Below are positions 1-7,086 of a DNA stretch of 64,000 nucleotides, piece after piece. The stretch's first letter is position 1, and every line of letters begins with the position of its first letter. The position numbers were made by a program, and so were the translations under genes. Below the pieces are notes generated by a model. The model was not told the DNA's origin and made no database searches. It saw only the letters and a list, made by a program, of their open reading frames with translations. Source of the DNA: Apibacter muscae (GTDB lineage: Bacteria > Bacteroidota > Bacteroidia > Flavobacteriales > Weeksellaceae); contig NZ_SELG01000037.1 in NCBI RefSeq assembly GCF_007845635.1, positions 1 to 64,000 of the forward strand, in the 5' to 3' direction.

Positions 1-111
1 GAATTTTTGGGCTTACAGATCGTAAAAAGAATTCCGGAGCTTTCTTCTTTTTTACTCAAAAAAAGAGAGGAAAAAAATGAAAAGAATCCTTTAAAAACTA
101 ATAATAATTAA
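1..111 (+). CDS. C-terminal end of an unidentified protein (partial)
   Basis: Frame 1 is open from the window edge to a TAA at 109-111, giving 36 residues that end in a charged, Lys/Asn-rich tail (KKREEKNEKN). The stop lies one base before the start of the endolysin gene, which suggests co-transcription with the lysis genes. Phage genes in this position often encode holins or tail-end proteins, but too little is visible to say which. It could also be a chance open frame. Confidence 0.45.
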   Translation, partial: EFLGLQIVKRIPELSSFLLKKREEKNEKNPLKTNNN

Positions 112-112
112 A

Positions 113-526
113 ATGGCAATATTTAGTAAAAGATCAAAAAACAATTTAAAAGGCATTCATCCAAATTTAGTCAAAGTGATGAATGAAGCTATTAAAAATA
201 CTCCGATTGATTTTACCATTACAGATGGTATAAGAACTACAGAACAACAAAAAGAATTATATGCAAAAGGAAGAACTAATCCTGGAAAAATAGTAACCAA
301 TGCAGATGGAGTAAGAAATAAATCTAATCATCAACCCAAAGCAGATGGTTATGGATATGCTGTTGATTTATACCCTTATTATAACGGTTCTGTTCAGGTA
401 AATGATGATATTAGATTGCGTACTATTGCTTCTCACATTTTAAATACTGCTAAGAGTTTGGGAATTAGAATTGAATGGGGTGGACATTGGAAATTTAGGG
501 ATTATCCTCACTTCGAATTAAAATAA
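113..526 (+). CDS. Phage-type M15 peptidase (endolysin-like peptidoglycan hydrolase)
   Basis: This 137-residue protein has the layout of small phage L-alanyl-D-glutamate or D-Ala-D-Ala peptidases of the M15/VanY group, zinc enzymes that cut peptide stems in peptidoglycan. The zinc-binding pattern is visible: SNHQ followed by AVDLYP (His then Asp, residues about 72-87) and a terminal PHFEL with the third ligand His. The motif TDGIRTTEQQ is also typical of the family. There is no signal peptide, as expected for a holin-released endolysin. It sits next to a small acidic gene and a spanin-like gene, so it is read as part of a lysis cassette. A chromosomal carboxypeptidase is the alternative, but the short length and lack of export signal argue against it. 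Confidence 0.85.
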   Translation: MAIFSKRSKNNLKGIHPNLVKVMNEAIKNTPIDFTITDGIRTTEQQKELYAKGRTNPGKIVTNADGVRNKSNHQPKADGYGYAVDLYPYYNGSVQVNDDIRLRTIASHILNTAKSLGIRIEWGGHWKFRDYPHFELK

Positions 527-532
527 TGAGTT

Positions 533-706
533 ATGAGTGAATATATGCAAATTTTAATAGAATCTGACGAATCAGGTCATGATTATATATTTCCTATTTC
601 TTTAAAGGATCAATGGGAGGTTTTAAAGAAAAGAATTGAAAATACTGAGGAGTATTCTGATGATTGGTATGATGCTATAGATGATTTTTCTGATGTATTT
701 GAGTAG
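533..706 (+). CDS. Small acidic hypothetical protein (57 aa)
   Basis: An ATG at 533, six bases after the endolysin stop, opens a 57-codon frame ending in TAG at 704-706. The product begins MSEYMQILIESDESGHDYIF and ends in a strongly acidic stretch with many Asp/Glu and two Trp residues, with no membrane segment. Its tight spacing inside the lysis cassette supports it as a real gene. No family was recognised. Small acidic proteins in phages can be anti-restriction or regulatory proteins, but nothing here proves that. Confidence 0.55.
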   Translation: MSEYMQILIESDESGHDYIFPISLKDQWEVLKKRIENTEEYSDDWYDAIDDFSDVFE

Positions 707-765
707 TATAGACTGGGTGGAGCTAATGACGCTGAACTATTTGTAAAAAATGAATATTTTGATAC

Positions 766-1272
766 ATGAAAATAGCAATTAAATTTTTTCTTTCCTTGTT
801 TTTAGTTATAATGCTTTTCTTTTTCTTCTCTTGTAATACCAGAAAAAAGACAGTAACTAAGGAAAGTATTAAAACTATTCATGACACTTTAATTAAAAGA
901 GATAGTATTTTTATAGAAAGGGAGAAGGTAATTTATTTGCCTTCTTCTAATTCTTCTGTAATTCCTAATCCTTGTAATGAGAAAGGAAAATTAAATCCTA
1001 TTAATGAAAATATTAAAACTCCTTTTGGAAATGTTCATGTAAGCTCGGACGAGAAAGGGAATCTAAAAATAAAAGCTACTACCGATAGTATTCAATCAGT
1101 TTACGAAAAACAATATCATGATCAAAATAAAAAACAATTACAAAGGATTACGGAACTGGAAAGGGAAAGTCGTAATAAAGAATACATCCCTTTTTATGGG
1201 TGGGTGCTTTTTATAAGTTCTGTGTTTTTAAATATAATTTTAATAAAAAGATATTTTTTCAATACAATATAG
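766..1272 (+). CDS. Probable unimolecular spanin (lipoprotein with C-terminal membrane anchor)
   Basis: The 168-residue protein begins with a hydrophobic signal ending in FFFFSC (Cys about residue 23), a plausible Bacteroidota lipobox. It continues as a long hydrophilic middle with a charged, possibly coiled-coil part (QLQRITELERESR) and ends with one hydrophobic segment at about residues 140-162. A lipidated N-terminus plus a C-terminal transmembrane helix is the architecture of phage T1-type unimolecular spanins, which link inner and outer membrane and disrupt the outer membrane at lysis. Its position next to an M15 endolysin fits. The identity rests on topology and context, not on sequence similarity. 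An ordinary membrane lipoprotein is the alternative. Confidence 0.55.
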   Translation: MKIAIKFFLSLFLVIMLFFFFSCNTRKKTVTKESIKTIHDTLIKRDSIFIEREKVIYLPSSNSSVIPNPCNEKGKLNPINENIKTPFGNVHVSSDEKGNLKIKATTDSIQSVYEKQYHDQNKKQLQRITELERESRNKEYIPFYGWVLFISSVFLNIILIKRYFFNTI

Positions 1273-1353
1273 ATAAATATGCTAATGTATTATAAAAATC
1301 AACCCCATAATAAACTAAATTTAAAATGTATATTTGCTTATTAGTTTAAAAAA

Positions 1354-1719
1354 ATGGCTAAAAAGGCAGATTCAAATATAGAAGAGTTAAAAAGCAAAGC
1401 TCCTTCACAAAACATAATAGAAGTTCCTTCAAGTTATAGTATTGTAAAAAATTTTTTTAATTTCCTCAATACTGTAAAAGGCTTTATTACAGCAATTAGT
1501 ATTATCATAACATTTTTTATCGGTATTTATTCTTTCGGATATAAAATGGGAAAATCAGAAAATGATAAAATATATAAAGACTCTATTAAAAATATGAACA
1601 TTAACTTTAAGTTCATTTTAATAAATGAAAAAGAAAAATGGAAATCTGAAAATGAAGATAGACTAACTATTGAAGAAATGAAATTATTTTTTAAAAATTA
1701 TAATAATGAAAAAAAATAA
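1354..1719 (+). CDS. Single-pass membrane protein of unknown function
   Basis: A 121-residue protein with a hydrophilic N-terminal third, one transmembrane segment at about residues 43-66 (FITAISIIITFFIGIYSFGY) and a Lys/Glu/Asn-rich tail. Its last 14 bases overlap the start of the next gene, and that gene in turn overlaps the nuclease gene, so the three are probably co-transcribed. No family is recognised. A holin-like role is possible by context but not supported by motif. Confidence 0.55.
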   Translation: MAKKADSNIEELKSKAPSQNIIEVPSSYSIVKNFFNFLNTVKGFITAISIIITFFIGIYSFGYKMGKSENDKIYKDSIKNMNINFKFILINEKEKWKSENEDRLTIEEMKLFFKNYNNEKK

Positions 1720-2254
1720 ATCAGCGTACATTTGTATACTTCTAATTATCTTTAATGCTTGTTTTATAATTGTATTATCTATTTTAAATTATCAAGCAGA
1801 AGAATATAATGCACATCTTGAAAACCAGATATTATTAAAAGATTCTCTCATAACACAAATACAAAAAAATGACTCTATAAGGGATGCAATAGATTCATCT
1901 AAAAATGAGATTTTAAATCTTGTATTTAAAAAAGGAAAATCTGAAAAAAATATATCTTTAGATGAAATGATCAAATATATAAATGGTTTAAATGATTCTT
2001 TAGATTTTTATAGGACATTTTATAAATTCTCGAAGAATGATGCTAATTACTCTGTTAAAAAAGAGAAAAATATGATGATATATAGTTATTCTAAAAAAGG
2101 AATACCATTAAATATTTATAAGTATGCTTTACAAAAATATGATATTAAAATATTAGAATCAAAAAATAAATATGCTATAAGTGCTCCAAAGTTAGATTTA
2201 GCATTAGATTTCTATAATTGCCATAAAATAAAAAATGATTCTATAAAAAAATGA
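1706..2254 (+). CDS. N-terminally anchored membrane protein of unknown function
   Basis: This 182-residue protein has one hydrophobic segment at about residues 8-28 followed by a long polar domain rich in Lys, Asn and Asp, with heptad-like stretches (LENQILLKDSLITQIQ). It would be anchored in the inner membrane with most of its mass in the periplasm. It overlaps the preceding gene by 14 bases and the following nuclease gene by the 4-base ATGA junction, which implies translational coupling. No known family was recognised. Confidence 0.55.
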   Translation: MKKNKSAYICILLIIFNACFIIVLSILNYQAEEYNAHLENQILLKDSLITQIQKNDSIRDAIDSSKNEILNLVFKKGKSEKNISLDEMIKYINGLNDSLDFYRTFYKFSKNDANYSVKKEKNMMIYSYSKKGIPLNIYKYALQKYDIKILESKNKYAISAPKLDLALDFYNCHKIKNDSIKK

Positions 2255-2748
2255 AAGCCTTATTTATATACTCCTTCTTTTTTATATCTTCTTTACTAAT
2301 TGCTCAAAACCTAATTGGAAAGGTAATAAAAGTAGCAGATGGAGATACTGTAACTATTATCACTGATGAAAATGAACAAATAAAAATTAGATTGTTTGGC
2401 ATCGATTACCCAGAGAAAGGACAAGATTATTCTAGTAAAGCAACAGCTTTTACAAGTTCTTTTTGCTTCGGTAAAATAGTGAAAGTAACTCAAAAAGGTC
2501 TTGATAGACATGGCAGAGTTTTAGGTATTATTTTAATTGGAAAAAAGAATTTAAACGAAGAACTTCTAAAAAATGGTCTAGCTTGGCATTACAAATACTT
2601 CGATAAAACTCAGAAATACTCAGACTTAGAACAAGAGGCAAAAAAAAATAAATTCAATATCTGGAGCATGAATAACCCTACCGCTCCTTGGGATTTTAGA
2701 AAAGCTAAAAAAGAAAAAACTCCTTATAAATATTTTGATAATAATTAA
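2251..2748 (+). CDS. Exported staphylococcal nuclease-like (SNase) protein
   Basis: A 165-residue protein with an N-terminal signal peptide (about 18 residues ending near LLIAQ) and a single thermonuclease OB-fold domain. The catalytic layout of SNase proteins is visible: VADGDTVTI (calcium Asp), RLFGIDYPEKG (Arg, Asp and Glu of the active site) and GLDRHGR (second catalytic Arg). Such enzymes cut DNA and RNA non-specifically with calcium. The protein would act in the periplasm or outside the cell. The ATGA overlap couples it to the upstream membrane protein. The signs point to an exported nuclease carried as accessory cargo. Whether it scavenges nucleotides or destroys incoming DNA cannot be told. 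Confidence 0.85.
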   Translation: MKALFIYSFFFISSLLIAQNLIGKVIKVADGDTVTIITDENEQIKIRLFGIDYPEKGQDYSSKATAFTSSFCFGKIVKVTQKGLDRHGRVLGIILIGKKNLNEELLKNGLAWHYKYFDKTQKYSDLEQEAKKNKFNIWSMNNPTAPWDFRKAKKEKTPYKYFDNN

Positions 2749-2754
2749 AATATT

Positions 2755-3705
2755 CTAGCCTTTTTCTTCAAAGAGGGTATCTTTAAACATATCAGTTATA
2801 TCTATAGCCTTACTTAAATTTAATTGAGGCTTTTTAGTTAAAGATTTACAACTATTAAACATACCATTAAAATTAGTACCCTTAGAAGTATCCAATTTAG
2901 GTAGAGAGTTTAATGAGAAGCACTCTAAAAACATATAACTAAAATCTATTCCATTAGATGTGTCTAACAAAGGGATAATGGTTAGGGAACTTGCTCCAAA
3001 AAACATAGAACTAAAATCAGTACCCCTAGAAGTATTTAGAAAAGGTATTGTTGTTAGAGAAGTACAGTAAACAAACATTCCGCTAAAATTAACTCCATTT
3101 GATGTATCTAACTTAGGGATGGCATCTAAGGACTCACACCCCCAAAACATAGCGTTAAAATAAATTCCTTTTGATGTATCTAATAGCGGAATACTAACTA
3201 GGGATGGGCAAACATAAAACATAAGACTAAAATTTTTTCCATTAGAAGTATCTATCAAAGGAATACTGGTTAGAGATAAACAGTCAGACAACATATAGCG
3301 AAAATTAACCCCCTTAGAAGTATTTAGTAAAGGTATAGTAATTATGGATTCACAGCCTTCAAACATATAGCTAAAATCAGTTATATTTTGGGTATTAAAT
3401 GAAGGAATTTTTTTTAATTTAGTTGCAAATCTAAACATCTTTCTAGCTGAAGTTAACTGTCCCCCATCCGATACATCTGGCAAATACTCTTGCTCTTTTC
3501 CTAATTCTGTGATTTTAAGCCCTACCTCACCTTCCACCCAATCGTCATATGGTTCAGAGTTTCTCTCTGTTCTCCACTCAAAATAACCTGCATCTACCCA
3601 AGCTTTTTGGATCGTAGGTAGTTTCTTTAAGGCTTTTCCCTCCTCCTTGCCATAGCTATTTAGAAAACAAAATAAACAAGCAAAAAGAAACCATAGCTTT
3701 TTCAT
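2755..3705 (-). CDS. BspA-like/DUF285 repeat surface protein
   Basis: A 316-residue exported protein: signal peptide at residues 1-19, a non-repetitive region to about residue 85, then about eight tandem 24-residue units with consensus xxFSxMFxxCxSLxxIPxLDTSxG. This is the BspA/DUF285 leucine-rich-repeat pattern found in surface proteins of Bacteroidota and mycoplasmas, often linked to adhesion. The units are similar enough that the DNA shows an evenly spaced 72-bp repeat. It is transcribed against the neighbouring lysis and nuclease genes, as expected for independently expressed cargo in a prophage. There is no sorting or anchor domain at the C-terminus, which ends shortly after a degenerate last repeat. 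Confidence 0.8.
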   Translation of the reverse strand: MKKLWFLFACLFCFLNSYGKEEGKALKKLPTIQKAWVDAGYFEWRTERNSEPYDDWVEGEVGLKITELGKEQEYLPDVSDGGQLTSARKMFRFATKLKKIPSFNTQNITDFSYMFEGCESIITIPLLNTSKGVNFRYMLSDCLSLTSIPLIDTSNGKNFSLMFYVCPSLVSIPLLDTSKGIYFNAMFWGCESLDAIPKLDTSNGVNFSGMFVYCTSLTTIPFLNTSRGTDFSSMFFGASSLTIIPLLDTSNGIDFSYMFLECFSLNSLPKLDTSKGTNFNGMFNSCKSLTKKPQLNLSKAIDITDMFKDTLFEEKG

Positions 3706-3761
3706 AGAGAACTGTTTTTATTACTCTATAAACCTACAAATTTTATTTATTATAACTAAAT

Positions 3762-3786
3762 AAAAAAGAGCCTTATTTCTAAGGCT
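3762..3786 (-). terminator. Hairpin-plus-T-run terminator (minus strand)
   Basis: AGCCTTA (3780-3786 side read on the minus strand) pairs with TAAGGCT around a short loop, followed on the minus strand by six T residues (3762-3767). It lies between the response-regulator remnant and the repeat protein gene, so it would end minus-strand transcription coming from the right. Confidence 0.65.
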
Positions 3787-3863
3787 ATTCCATTTAAAAC
3801 AATAAAAAACGACTAAAGAACAACTAACCTAGTAGCATTATAATAATAACTCTTATATAAAAA

Positions 3864-4230
3864 TTAAATTTTTCTTTTTCTCCATTCATTAAGAAGCTCT
3901 CGTATATTCTTTACCCCGAATTTTTTACACAAGCTTTCTACCATTTTTTCTAAAGTCCTGGGGTTCGATGGATGTATATTTCTTTTCTCAAAATATTCAG
4001 CAATCTCCTTTACCGTAAAACCCTCATTCAGAAGATCTAAAATCTTTTCATCCTCTAATTTTATATCTAAAAAAAATCAGATTTATCCTTTATGCAATCT
4101 GGGGAATATACCTATCCGTTAAAAATAAGATGGAAAGCTGTTTCCTATTCCTTTAAATCCTCTGGTCCCTTAGAAACAAACCCATGAATTATATAATTAT
4201 CATAATATTTTTTTAGAAGAAAGGGTTTAA
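3864..4230 (-). pseudogene. Decayed LuxR-type response regulator (receiver end plus HTH)
   Basis: On the minus strand the segment 4067-3864 encodes an intact-looking GerE/LuxR helix-turn-helix domain (LEDEKILDLLNEGFTVKEIA ... KKFGVKNIRELLNEW). Just upstream, in another frame, 4220-4070 encodes what looks like the end of a receiver domain and linker (GFVSKGPEDLKE, then ETAFHLIFNG). That frame is broken by TAG codons at 4147-4145, 4114-4112 and 4069-4067, and a frame shift at the A/T run 4070-4077 separates it from the HTH. The phospho-acceptor part is missing; the sequence runs into the end of the recombinase gene. No start codon precedes the HTH part. It is a relic, not a working regulator. 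Only the short HTH peptide could still be made. Confidence 0.75.
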
Positions 4231-4252
4231 TTAAGCCCTTTCTTCTAAAAAA
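4209..4252. repeat. 17-bp perfect inverted repeat at the recombinase 3' end
   Basis: The arms at 4209-4225 and 4236-4252 are perfect complements (TTTTTTAGAAGAAAGGG and its complement) with a 10-base AT loop. The hairpin overlaps the last codons of the recombinase gene and the edge of the response-regulator remnant. The run following the stem is A-rich on both strands rather than T-rich, so it is not a standard terminator. It may still stop or stabilise transcripts, or mark a junction. Confidence 0.6.
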
Positions 4253-5502
4253 TCTATTTTTAAGTTTTTTAATTTTTCTCTTTCTCTTTTTTTCTTATTT
4301 ATCAGGTATACTGAATTGGTTATGTTTGGGGTGGTATGTGATGCTAATCTACTGGAAATATTTTCATAGTTTTCTGAACTTGCATCTACTTTATCTAAGA
4401 ATAGGTGCTTTAATGAATAAAAGTCAGCGGTTACCGGGATTCCTTTTTCATCTTTTTTCAGGTTAGATTTTTCTATTATTTGGTTATTATGGATGACCAT
4501 TTTAGATTTTATGTGATAATTCCATCTACGAGTGATTTGTACTGGATCTATAGTTGTGGAGCCTGGTTTTAATTTAATTGAAAATAAATAGTCATTAGTT
4601 TTTGCTTGATTGATTAATTCTATCCAAAAAGGCAAGGCATCCGGTAATATAATTTTGATTGTTTCTGTATGCTGTCTTCCTTTTTCTATAATCACTTTAT
4701 ATTCTTGTTTTTCTATATTTACATCGCATTTTTTTATTCTAAGTAATTCTGAGCTTCTGGCTCCTGAGTAAAAGAATATCATCATGTATCTATAAAAATA
4801 GGGTTGTTCTTCTTTTAGGTATTCGGCTATTTGTTTTAGGTGTTCTATTTCTAATGTTTCTCTTACTTTTTTTATGATTTTTCGTTTTCTTATATCTCTG
4901 GTTAGGTTGTGTTCGCAGCAATCGTATTCGACTAATTCATTGAATAGGGAGGATAGGTAAGATCTAAATTTATTAAAGTAGTGATCGGTAAGGTTTAGGT
5001 ATTCTAAAATGGTTTTAAGTTCACTTCTTTTGAAATCTTTAATTTTTATATTCAACATTCTAAGTTCTCTGGCTCCTTTTTCAAATCTATTAATTGCTAT
5101 GCGAATTTCATTAAAGTAATCTTTGGAAACTGATTTTTTAAGTTTATCGTGAGATAGTCTAAATGCTTCTATAATGTTTAAATCTTTATGAAGTTCATTT
5201 TTCGGTTTTTCTATTTCACAAAAATTTCTTTTGGTAAAGGGGTTATATCCCAGCTCTTTCAAAGCTTTTAATTCATCTTCATAAATAAGTTTAGTTGCAT
5301 TTCTACGATCTTCTAAATTGGAATATTCATTCATTCCTTTTATAACAACCTGCTTGGGTTTTGGAAATTCAGGATCGTAAAAATAATAATTGATGTACCA
5401 CTTCTTTTTTAATAAAGACTTTCCTCCTATTTTGCAGTTTGAAGGATAAACTGAAGGAGTACTACATGAACAGCCATTTGGAAGTAAAATTTTTTTTCTC
5501 AT
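4231..5502 (-). CDS. Tyrosine recombinase / phage-type integrase
   Basis: A 423-residue site-specific recombinase. The N-terminal part is Lys-rich with a Cys-containing start (PNGCSCSTPSVYP), followed by a core-binding region (about 110-200) and a C-terminal catalytic domain. Visible catalytic elements are SGARSSELLRI (first Arg), SLKHLFLDKV at the usual HxxR box, and ASHTTPNITNSVYLI with the late His and the nucleophilic Tyr. The usual Arg of HxxR appears replaced (KHLFLD). It starts 70 bases inside a tRNA 3'-end remnant and its terminator (5572-5638), reading away from them, the same layout as the recombinase at 18977-20191. It therefore probably belongs to an older element integrated at the same tRNA and extending left, including the lysis genes. 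Confidence 0.85.
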   Translation of the reverse strand: MRKKILLPNGCSCSTPSVYPSNCKIGGKSLLKKKWYINYYFYDPEFPKPKQVVIKGMNEYSNLEDRRNATKLIYEDELKALKELGYNPFTKRNFCEIEKPKNELHKDLNIIEAFRLSHDKLKKSVSKDYFNEIRIAINRFEKGARELRMLNIKIKDFKRSELKTILEYLNLTDHYFNKFRSYLSSLFNELVEYDCCEHNLTRDIRKRKIIKKVRETLEIEHLKQIAEYLKEEQPYFYRYMMIFFYSGARSSELLRIKKCDVNIEKQEYKVIIEKGRQHTETIKIILPDALPFWIELINQAKTNDYLFSIKLKPGSTTIDPVQITRRWNYHIKSKMVIHNNQIIEKSNLKKDEKGIPVTADFYSLKHLFLDKVDASSENYENISSRLASHTTPNITNSVYLINKKKREREKLKNLKIDFLEERA

Positions 5503-5571
5503 TTGTAAACTTCAATTTCATTAATCTTTTTATTAACCTTTGAAGCTACAATGCTAAAAATTATATTTTTT

Positions 5572-5614
5572 AAAAAAGCCTGAAAACATTATGTGGTGCA
5601 GTTTTCAGGCTTTT
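5572..5614 (-). terminator. Terminator following the displaced tRNA 3' end
   Basis: A 14-bp perfect stem (5574-5587 with 5601-5614; AAAAGCCTGAAAAC and its complement), a 13-base loop, and a T-run on the minus strand. It directly follows the tRNA 3'-end remnant at 5614-5638 in the tRNA reading direction. It is the equivalent of the different terminator that now follows the intact tRNA at 20341-20377. Confidence 0.8.
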
Positions 5615-5638
5615 GTGGTCCCACCTGGGCTCGAACCA
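5614..5638 (-). repeat. attachment-site direct repeat, displaced copy (tRNA 3' end)
   Basis: These 25 bases are identical to 20386-20410, the 3' end and T-arm of the tRNA at 20388-20461. Identity stops at base 5639, inside the former T-arm, and at 5613, so this is not a tRNA gene. It is the far attachment site (attL/attR type) left when the element 5614-20410 recombined into the tRNA gene. Confidence 0.9.
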
Positions 5639-5688
5639 ATAATTATACATATTGATTGTTAGGTACTTATAAGCTTGATTAAATTATA

Positions 5689-5707
5689 TATGCCTAAAAG
5701 TATGCCT
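5689..5707 (+). repeat. TATGCCT pair at the left element end (probable integrase arm sites)
   Basis: Two direct copies of TATGCCT lie at 5689-5695 and 5701-5707, 12 bases apart and about 50 bases inside the left repeat. The same heptamer recurs at the recombinase end (20213-20340). This is the arrangement of arm-type binding sites for tyrosine recombinases. The sites overlap the 3' end of the neighbouring gene. Confidence 0.55.
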
Positions 5708-6095
5708 TATTATGTAAAGGAAATACAGCATAAATTAAATTAGATACTCCATATAAAAAATAAATAGTATTTTCATTATCTGCTATCAATAAGGTTTTAA
5801 TAGCTTCATTATTTTGTGATAAATTATTGTTTTTAAATTCTATTTGTAGTCTATCATAAAATTGTTTAAAATCATTTACTTTAATATTTAAAAAAGTTAA
5901 AATCACTGCTACTAATCTATCCAAAATAAAAATAAGTTCCGTTTTATCTGTAGGATAATTCATAAAATAATTAAACTCCTTACCTATATATAAATAACTA
6001 TCATACCCTTCTAACCTATCAGGTAATATTTCCAAATCAAACTCCCAGTTTTCATATTCCATTCCTAACTGAAAAGGTATATTTTTTTGTTTCAT
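5694..6095 (-). CDS. Hypothetical protein (133 aa)
   Basis: No family is recognised. The soluble, acidic protein begins MKQKNIPFQLGMEYENWEFD. The start at 6095 is chosen because the in-frame ATG at 6125 adds only a short, unusual leader (MVFLCIKVRT). The sequence is rich in aromatic residues and looks like a compact single domain (LYIGKEFNYFMNYPTDKTEL). It is the outermost gene at the left end of the element, a place where immunity or anti-phage cargo is often found, but there is no evidence for such a role here. Confidence 0.6.
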   Translation of the reverse strand: MKQKNIPFQLGMEYENWEFDLEILPDRLEGYDSYLYIGKEFNYFMNYPTDKTELIFILDRLVAVILTFLNIKVNDFKQFYDRLQIEFKNNNLSQNNEAIKTLLIADNENTIYFLYGVSNLIYAVFPLHNKAYF

Positions 6096-6169
6096 TGTTC
6101 TGACTTTTATACATAAAAAAACCATCTGTTTAGAGATGGTTATAATTCATTTAATTTATAATTATAAAG

Positions 6170-6565
6170 TTATGGTAATAAGGCAATTCCGTATCCACCT
6201 GTATATGTAAATGAATCTAAATATAAGAGTTTAACTTCTCCATCTTCATATTTTACAAAATAATATTCCTCTCCTTTTTCATCTAAAAGTTTCATATACT
6301 GAAATTCAATTCTATCTTTTGTATTTCCTTTTTCAACTTCAGAAACACGATAGTAGGTTTTATTATTGCCATTGGCAAAATAGATTTTAATATTATTGTT
6401 TTCCCCATAATTGAAAATTATTGTTACATTCCCTTTTTGGATAATTCCAAGTTCTCCATCTTTTATAGTAGAAAATCTTGTAAAATTCTCTGTAAATTGT
6501 CTTATTTCCTGTGCATTTATGAGGAATGAATTTAACAGTAAGAATAAAATGCTTATTTGTTTCAT
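6170..6565 (-). CDS. Exported hypothetical protein (131 aa)
   Basis: A clear signal peptide (MKQISILFLLLNSFLINAQ, cleavage near residue 19) precedes about 110 residues predicted to be beta-rich, with many Tyr, Gly and charged residues. No lipobox and no known domain are visible. The product would be periplasmic or secreted. It lies between two other minus-strand genes of unknown function, 18 bases from the next gene upstream, and may share its transcript. Confidence 0.65.
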   Translation of the reverse strand: MKQISILFLLLNSFLINAQEIRQFTENFTRFSTIKDGELGIIQKGNVTIIFNYGENNNIKIYFANGNNKTYYRVSEVEKGNTKDRIEFQYMKLLDEKGEEYYFVKYEDGEVKLLYLDSFTYTGGYGIALLP

Positions 6566-6583
6566 AAATTTTATTTTAAATTA

Positions 6584-6991
6584 TTATTCTGCTATATCAC
6601 TCATTCCTATAGTAAATAGTATAAAACCAAGAATAATGCATATACTTCCAATAATTTTCAAAGTATTCTTATTAAAAATCATATCAGAAGGATAAAATAT
6701 GAATCCAATGAAAGGAATTACATAAAATGCTAATCCTAAATTTAAGATTATAGCTATAAGCCAATTTATTTCTAATCCTTCTATTAAAGGAAATAAAGAG
6801 AATAGAAGACTACTTAGAAAGTAAAGAATAACACTCAAAGATATTTCAGAAAGATTTCCATTGTATTGATTATAAATTAGAGCCTTATCAGGATTATATT
6901 TCTCCATTCTTTGAAATCTTCTAATAGTATCTTTATAAAGTGTTAAAGGAAGGTGAAATATAATTACAGAAAGTATACATAGTATTTTCAT
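6584..6991 (-). CDS. Small integral membrane protein (135 aa)
   Basis: Hydrophobic segments lie at about residues 1-18, 50-70, 76-99 and 112-130, so three or four membrane passes are likely. A charged stretch between the first and second (YKDTIRRFQRMEKYNPDKA) would face the cytoplasm or periplasm. No family is recognised. The gene is divergent from the XRE regulator at 7087 and shares with it an intergenic region that contains two palindromic sites, so it may be under that regulator's control. Confidence 0.6.
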   Translation of the reverse strand: MKILCILSVIIFHLPLTLYKDTIRRFQRMEKYNPDKALIYNQYNGNLSEISLSVILYFLSSLLFSLFPLIEGLEINWLIAIILNLGLAFYVIPFIGFIFYPSDMIFNKNTLKIIGSICIILGFILFTIGMSDIAE

Positions 6992-7022
6992 TATTAATAT
7001 TTTTAAATTATTATTTCGATAT

Positions 7023-7085
7023 TGCCATATATGGCATTTAATTTAACAAATATAAGAAGCAACTTTGACTTGTCAAATAAGTCAA
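7023..7085. promoter_or_regulatory. Palindromic operator candidates for the XRE regulator
   Basis: Two symmetric sites sit between the divergent genes: a perfect 14-bp palindrome TGCCATATATGGCA at 7023-7036, and an inverted repeat TTGACTT / AAGTCAA (7065-7071 and 7079-7085, 7-base spacer) ending two bases before the TTG start of the XRE gene. Both are of the size bound by dimeric Cro/XRE repressors. The second would overlap the regulator's translation start and is well placed for autoregulation. Confidence 0.5.
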
Positions 7086-7086
7086 G

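Noticed and set aside
2760-3420. Evenly spaced DNA repeats, at first sight CRISPR-like
   Set aside because: The spacing is a constant 72 bp with no unique spacers, and the repeats translate to the BspA-like 24-residue unit.
5614-5638. Second tRNA gene
   Set aside because: Only the 3' end and T-arm are present; the rest of the cloverleaf is missing. It is an attachment-site remnant.
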